Assembly (NCBI GenBank): GCA_032173965.1
Contig: JAVUNC010000004.1
Span: 882,501-946,500 of the forward strand
Source: Sitta carolinensis
Lineage: Eukaryota > Chordata > Aves > Passeriformes > Sittidae
Length of the DNA: 64,000 bases
Direction of reading: 5' to 3'
The number at the start of each line of letters is the position of its first letter. Positions within the stretch are counted from its first letter, which is position 1. Both the position numbers and the translations under genes were made by a program. This document shows positions 40,807 through 64,000 of the stretch, piece by piece. Under the pieces are notes generated by a model. It saw nothing but the letters and a program-made list of their open reading frames with translations. It searched no databases and was not told where the DNA came from.

Positions 40807-41160
40807 CTGGTGCCTCCGTGCCCCGCAGCTCCCGGGCTGGGACAAGCCCAGCACAGCTCAGCCAGCCCCGGCTCTTTAGGAGGGAGCTGCTTCCGCTCTT
40901 AGGTGGGGCAGTGGGGGAGAATCTTCTGCTTTCCTGTAAATCATAGTTTTTCAAGAAGCAATGTGTAAGTACTTGGTTTGGGTTGAAGAAGATTTTGGTG
41001 AGAGGTGGACTTGAGAATGTTGGAGGTCTTTTCCAGCCTTACTGGTTCTATGATCCTATGAACGGCAGCAGAATCAGCGACCTTCACCCTCCGTGTCCCG
41101 CAGCTCCTGGAATGGGAGAAGCCAATCCCAGCTCCCTTTTCATCCAGCCTGACTTTCCAT
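40807..41160 (-). promoter_or_regulatory. VLIG-B first exon and promoter, interrupted by an insertion
   Basis: The exon-1 donor (40,806-40,807) matches copy A. The sequence that should adjoin it upstream resumes only at 41,088. A 275-bp insertion, carrying a CR1 3' end at about 40,985-41,060, is flanked by near-identical 23-bp direct repeats at 40,813-40,835 and 41,088-41,110. The TATA box equivalent is GGATGAAAAGG. Start-site use after this change cannot be predicted. Confidence 0.55.
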
Positions 41161-41236
41161 TGGATGTTGGAAATGGAAACAACTCTGTTCCTGAGGCAGC
41201 GGGACAATTTCAGGAAATCACGTGGTCCCTGCTGCA

Positions 41237-41248
41237 GAAAGTGAAAGT
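41237..41248 (+). promoter_or_regulatory. Interferon-response-like element (VLIG-B)
   Basis: GAAAGTGAAAGT, a full GAAANNGAAA match, followed by AGAA. It is at the same relative site as the weaker 25,341 element. Confidence 0.5.
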
Positions 41249-41419
41249 AGAACTGCTTGTTTGGATTGCAATCATTGACCTGTGCTCCAAATACACACAG
41301 CTGTGGTTCAGTTGCCTCTGTCAGTCAGCACTTGTCTGCTGCTGAGCTCTGAGCTGAACGCCTGTGCTGACTGCTGGTAATAATATTGTAAACCGTGAGA
41401 GTTGGATAGGCATACTTGT

Positions 41420-41780
41420 AAAAAAACCATGAGAAAGACTTTGGACAAGGGCTTGGAGGGGCAGGATAAGGGGGAATGGCTTCCCACTGCCAGAGGGCAG
41501 GGATAGATGAGAGATTGGAATGGAATTGTTTCCCGGGAGAGTTGAGAGGGGCTGGGATGGAATTCCCAGACAAGCAGTGGCTGCATCATGCCAAGACAGG
41601 GACACCTCCCACTGTGCCAGGTTGCTCCAAGCACCATCCAGACCTTCCCTGGACACCTTCAGGCATGGGCACTGCCACCCTCCCTGGGCAGCCTCTGCCA
41701 AGGCCTGACCACCCTTGCCAGGCACAAATTCCTCCTCCTGGCCACCCTGAGCCTCCTGTGCTCCAGGCTGAGCCCCTTTG
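41420..41780. repeat. Inverted CR1 composite at the right end of duplication unit B
   Basis: Same forward-then-reverse CR1 arrangement as 25,530-25,770. Here the reverse half continues to 'caggcacaaattcctcctcc' and beyond, so this copy keeps the intact CR1 where unit A is cut. Confidence 0.65.
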
Positions 41781-41784
41781 TAAC

Positions 41785-42790
41785 TTAATTTGAGCCTGTT
41801 TTGCCCTTGAAGTTTTTTTTCCCAGTCCTTACCCCAACTCATGAAGCCAATTTTAATTATTTTTCCCTTCTCTGCTCGGCTGAGGCAGGGGAGGGTGTGA
41901 GTCAGTGACTCTTGCAGGTGCTTGGTGTTGGGCCAGTGTCAAATGATTGTCAGGCAAATAAAGAAAACCTGTGTAACTGTAGTTGTGAAACGTGTGGAAC
42001 ACGGCCATGGGACAGTTATAATAAACAACCGAGGAAAGCAAAGCGTGGAGGAAGAATTTGAACCCATCCTTTGTTCACAACTGACTATTATAAGTCTTAA
42101 GTTGTTTCGTAGTGAGAGTATTTGAATTATAACTTTAGGATGTTGCTTTTTGACAAGAACTTTCTGCTTGGAATTAAGCCTTAACTGTTTTTTATAAGAA
42201 CCTTTGAATTATAACTTTAGATTTTTGCTTTGTGTTAAGGATTTTAAACTGCATAAAGGGTTTGAGCAACAGAGGGAAGTGGACCCATCCCGAGTTCCTC
42301 CCAAAACGGTGAAAAACATCCTGAAAAAGGAAGATGGACATTGAAAAGGGAAGCTGGACAATCATAGATTAATGGTCCTAAAAAATAGAAGCTGGACCCC
42401 ACATCTGGGATACAAATCCTGGGAGGAATGGATCACAATAGAGTATAGGAATTTAAAGGAAATAAATATCACCATCATGGATTTATGATCCTGAAGTATA
42501 GAATTGTGACGTAAAAATTGGAAATAGAAACTTCTGAAAAAGCTTATGAATATATATATAGATATAAATATACATATATACATATATATTGATATAAATA
42601 TACATATATTGATATAAATATACATATATACATATAAATACCAGCAGGCCTCAGCAATCAGTGTGCAGTTGGAGGGGAAAACCCCCACCACTGTGCCCAG
42701 CATTGTGTTTGCTCCTATTTTACCATATTAATTAATAAATTGAATTACTGCTTGATATATTGGCCGAGTCAAGCTTCTCATTTCTAACAA
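41785..42790. other. AT-rich block between VLIG-B and OTOF, possible LTR remnant
   Basis: AT-rich, with several plus-strand AATAAA hexamers (for example near 41,957 and 42,733) and a short TA-rich microsatellite at 42,545-42,640 ('gatataaatatacatata' units). No coding region seen. Confidence 0.35.
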
Positions 42791-43005
42791 TATGTAAAGA
42801 ACTGTTATCCCGTTCCTCGTATCTCTGCCTGAGAGCCCTAAATTTCAAATCTACACCATTTCAGAGGGAGGGGGTTTGCATTCTCCATCCCAAGGGGGGC
42901 TCCTGTCTTCCCTAGCAGACACCTTCACCTCCCGAACTAAAAATCGCGCCTGATGTTTGGCCGGCATCAAACCACGACACACGAGAAAAACCACGAAATC
43001 CGCTT

Positions 43006-43011
43006 TTTATT
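43006..43011 (-). terminator. OTOF: Candidate OTOF polyadenylation signal
   Basis: AATAAA on the minus strand, 1.18 kb downstream of the OTOF stop. It is the first clear minus-strand signal in that direction. Confidence 0.45.
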
Positions 43012-44189
43012 GACCGACTGGAACAGAAATATCCTCGTGGAAACATCTCTGAGAGGTCCTCGGTTCTTCAGCGGGGGTCTTGCACACCGGGAGCTGAGAA
43101 AGGCGGCTCTGTGGTGGCTGGGAATCGCCGAGAGCCGAGGGAAGAGCCCTTGCAGAGGACACGCGGCCCAGGAGGAGCCCGGCCACGGGAGTTACCAAGC
43201 CAAACAAAGGACACGGAGAATCTGGAAGGACTCGCGCCGTGCCGGAGGATCTGTGAGCCCTGGGGGGTGTCCAGCCACAGCCACCTCCGGGTGGGTGATC
43301 TCGGGAAGACGTTGGAGCTGTGGGATGCGCCCCAGAGATGTGGGAGGGAAGGACAGGGTCTGCCCCTGGCCCACCTCAGGGCTCTCAGCATTCCTGAGGT
43401 GGGGCAGATCCCTGTGACATCTGGAGCTCCGAGTGGAGCTGGACTGGGGATGCTCTGTGCTGTTGTCCCTGAAAATCAGCCTTCTGATGTGTTTTAGTAT
43501 AGTGGAGTCAGTTCTCATGAATTATAAGATAAACAAGAATCACGTTTGCATTCCTTTGTAAAAGATATCACCTGATGGACTTCTCCAGTGACCAGCGAAG
43601 ATAGAGAAGTAGTAACTTCTCTGTCCAATCTCTGATCACTGTCCAGAAACTTATAGATACGAGGTCAACAATAAACTGGAGACTTCTTTTCTTCTTCTCT
43701 ACCTGAACACCTGTTGTGTGTGTTGCTGTGTGTTTCTATCTACGTCACAGTAACGCTGTTCCCTCACTCTGGTGGGGCTGGCATGTCCCCAGCTGCTCCA
43801 CCCCAGCTCCCTGCTCCCGCCTGGATCCCGAGCATCCCCCAAGGAGCCTTTCTGGAACACTTCTCCAGCTCCAGGGATGCAACCCCAGCTCCCCTCTCCT
43901 TCCCCTGGTTCCTGGGAAGGCTCCAGCCACCACCCCGATGGGCAGAGACGCCCACAGGAGACAGCTGGGCACCTCTCCCAGCCCAAGGGATCTGTGCCGT
44001 GCTCCCGCCCCATTTCCATGGGACTAAAACCTGGATTGGACCCACAGAGAAGGAATGCAAAGAGGAGACCCAGCAGCAGCAGCGGGGAGGAGATGCCCCC
44101 GGGGCTGCACAGAGGTTACAGGGAGGAGAAGGACACAGAGCTGGGGAGGTTCTGCAGGGGGCTGGGGACATGGGAGAGACTCCTGCCCT
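43012..44189 (-). other. OTOF: OTOF 3' UTR (inferred)
   Basis: Between the stop codon and the first good polyadenylation signal. It contains a plus-strand LTR-like tail at about 43,487-43,712 (AATAAA at 43,669-43,674). Confidence 0.4.
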
Positions 44190-62413
<18,224 letters not shown>

Positions 62414-62599
62414 CTGAAGGGAAGTACAGATGGAAAGGGAGGCATCAGGTGAATGGGAATTATTTCTGGGAGAAGGGAAACTTCTGGAAGGTGGGGGTGA
62501 AGCAGCTGAGGAGGGAGAACCCCCCCAGGCTCGGGGCCCTCGTGGATTTTTGTAGTCTGAGTCTGCTGGGCCTGAAGCTTCTGAATTTCTAAACTCAGT

Positions 62600-62860
62600 T
62601 TCTTTGTGATGTTTTGGTTTAGGAAGACCTGATTGGACATAAACAGTGCCAGTGTTTTTGTCACGAGTTTGGATTCTTTTTTGTGGGATGGACTTTTTGT
62701 CTTTTGGGTTTTGCCAGAGTTCTGGCACTCTTCCTACCAAGGAGAGTGGCCTGTCCAAAAAGGGTATAAAACGGGGGTCAGTTTGAATAAAGGATTGGAG
62801 TCAGGTGAATTCCTAAACGAGGAATTCCTGTCATTTGTTCTCCCCCTCACAGCCGCAGGC
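62600..62860 (+). repeat. Relative of the 58.1-58.5 kb element
   Basis: Shares 'tgatgttttggtttagg', 'gccagtgtttttgtcacgag', 'agttctggcactcttcctac' and 'ggtataaaa' with the 58 kb element, and has AATAAA near 62,787. The right inverted end is absent. Confidence 0.6.
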
Positions 62861-62904
62861 TCTGGGGCACAGGACAGCCAAGGATGACCGAGGCCATGGA
62901 GACA

Positions 62905-63085
62905 GCGCCGGAATCACGGAATGGAATGGGTGGGATGGGACCTTAAAGCTCATCCAATCCCAACCCTGACACCTCCCACTCTTCCAGCTCATTCCAAGCC
63001 CCTCCCGACCTCAGAACACTTCCCAAGGTGGGGCAGTCCCACAACACCTCCACAATTCCCTCATCCCGTTTTCCCAGGCTGCACC
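62905..63085 (-). repeat. CR1 3' end
   Basis: Reverse CR1: 'aatcacggaatggaatgg', 'accttaaagctcatccaatc', 'ccaaggtggggcagtccc'. Confidence 0.7.
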
Positions 63086-63350
63086 TCTGTAATATTCCGT
63101 GGCAGGAGCCAAACTGTGCCCAGCAAAGCACCTCGGTGGCACTTTTTTTAAAGTAAAAAAGCTTTTTTACTCCAGCTCTCCACGCATGCTCTCTGAGCTC
63201 TTGGTCTCAGTCCAAGCCAGGAGGGTGGTTTTATTTTGTTGTCTAGGTCTGGTGAGTTTTTTTGATTGTTTGGAGGCTTTGTCAGTTTGGTACACTGCAC
63301 TTGTATTTTTGTAAACAATTTTTTTAATCATAATTCTTTGCATACTTTAG

Positions 63351-63352
<2 letters not shown>

Positions 63353-63397
<45 letters not shown>
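63353..63397. repeat. 45-base T homopolymer
   Basis: An unbroken run of 45 T. No retrocopy was recognised beside it. Confidence 0.95.
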
Positions 63398-63398
<1 letters not shown>

Positions 63399-63654
63399 GT
63401 ATGTACACCTTGTCTTTTTCGGGTTCAGGTTTTTGGCAAAATCTCTAGAAGAAACTTTTAATTTCTAGCCCCTTGTCTCAAGGGGACCTTTCCCAGCTGG
63501 TGCCTGGCTGTGGTGGGAACGCCCAGCTTCCCTCCCACATCCTCCTGGGACAGCTGGGATGAGAATTTCTGCCCCACAAGAGCTCCCCAAACTGCAGGAA
63601 CCATCTGCCACATCCCTTGAGGGGACAGGGGGTGATGGATCCTCTCAGGATCTC

Positions 63655-64000
63655 TTTTGGTCAAGATGACTTTGAGACGTATAAAAAGTCTCAATTTCTT
63701 AACCCAGCTGTTGGAAGGAGTCAGAAGTCTTTGGCTGATGCTCTCAAGGTTGTTTTGTTGTTTTTTATCTAAGATATTTTCTGTCTGGGTTGCCCAGGTC
63801 TGTTCAGCAGGGCAGCCCCAGGCACACTGCCCTCCCCTGGGGCAGGCACTGATTTTATACTACAAATTCCCTGTTGGTTATTGACAGTGATGATCCAATT
63901 CCCTGTTAGTTATTGACAGTGATGATCCAATTCCCTGTTAGTTATTTGTAGTTATGATCCAATGCCTCTCACCTCTGTCAGACAGTTCCATTCTACTCCA
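63655..64000 (+). repeat. Second dispersed repeat family, copy 2 (runs off window)
   Basis: Matches 56,566-56,880. Carries an extra local triplication of a roughly 36-bp unit ('ttccctgttagttattgaca') at 63,867-63,965. Confidence 0.6.

Overview
The window is nuclear DNA from a bird, most likely a songbird. The reasons are the many CR1 LINE 3' ends, several LTR-like insertions, GC-rich genes with short introns, and readable vertebrate genes: SELENOI exon 1, two interferon-inducible very large GTPase (VLIG/GVIN1-type) genes, and the 3' third of otoferlin (OTOF). All recognised genes are on the minus strand. No rRNA, tRNA or CRISPR array was seen.

Layout. 1-12,000 is repeat-rich non-coding DNA, read here as SELENOI intron 1; it holds CR1 copies and an 11-copy 71-bp minisatellite. 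A CpG-rich promoter and the first coding exon of SELENOI lie at 12,006-12,260. VLIG-A follows, with a giant single coding exon (15,127-22,500) and a TATA-containing upstream exon near 25,200. From about 25.79 kb the arrangement repeats: a 421-bp flank block, a second SELENOI promoter and exon 1 (28,557-28,604), VLIG-B (31,750-37,151) and its promoter (40.8-41.25 kb). The tandem segment is about 16-18 kb per copy. VLIG-B lacks two internal blocks in frame, including a MACPF-like region, and is broken by single-base indels. From 44,190 to 62,413 lie 15 coding exons of OTOF: the linker, the last two C2 domains and the C-terminal membrane anchor. The 5' exons lie beyond the window. OTOF introns are full of CR1, LTR-like elements and at least five unrelated tandem arrays.

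How it fits together. SELENOI (phospholipid synthesis) and OTOF (hair-cell exocytosis) are housekeeping or sensory genes. The interferon-type VLIG locus between them has expanded by tandem duplication, carrying a spare SELENOI promoter with it. Each VLIG has a promoter on its own right side, with a GAAANNGAAA-like element upstream of a TATA or TATA-like box. This fits interferon control.

Quality caution. Copy B between about 30.48 and 32.26 kb differs from copy A almost only by one-base, mostly homopolymer, losses. OTOF exons carry two one-base insertions. Several apparent frameshifts may therefore be consensus errors rather than biology.
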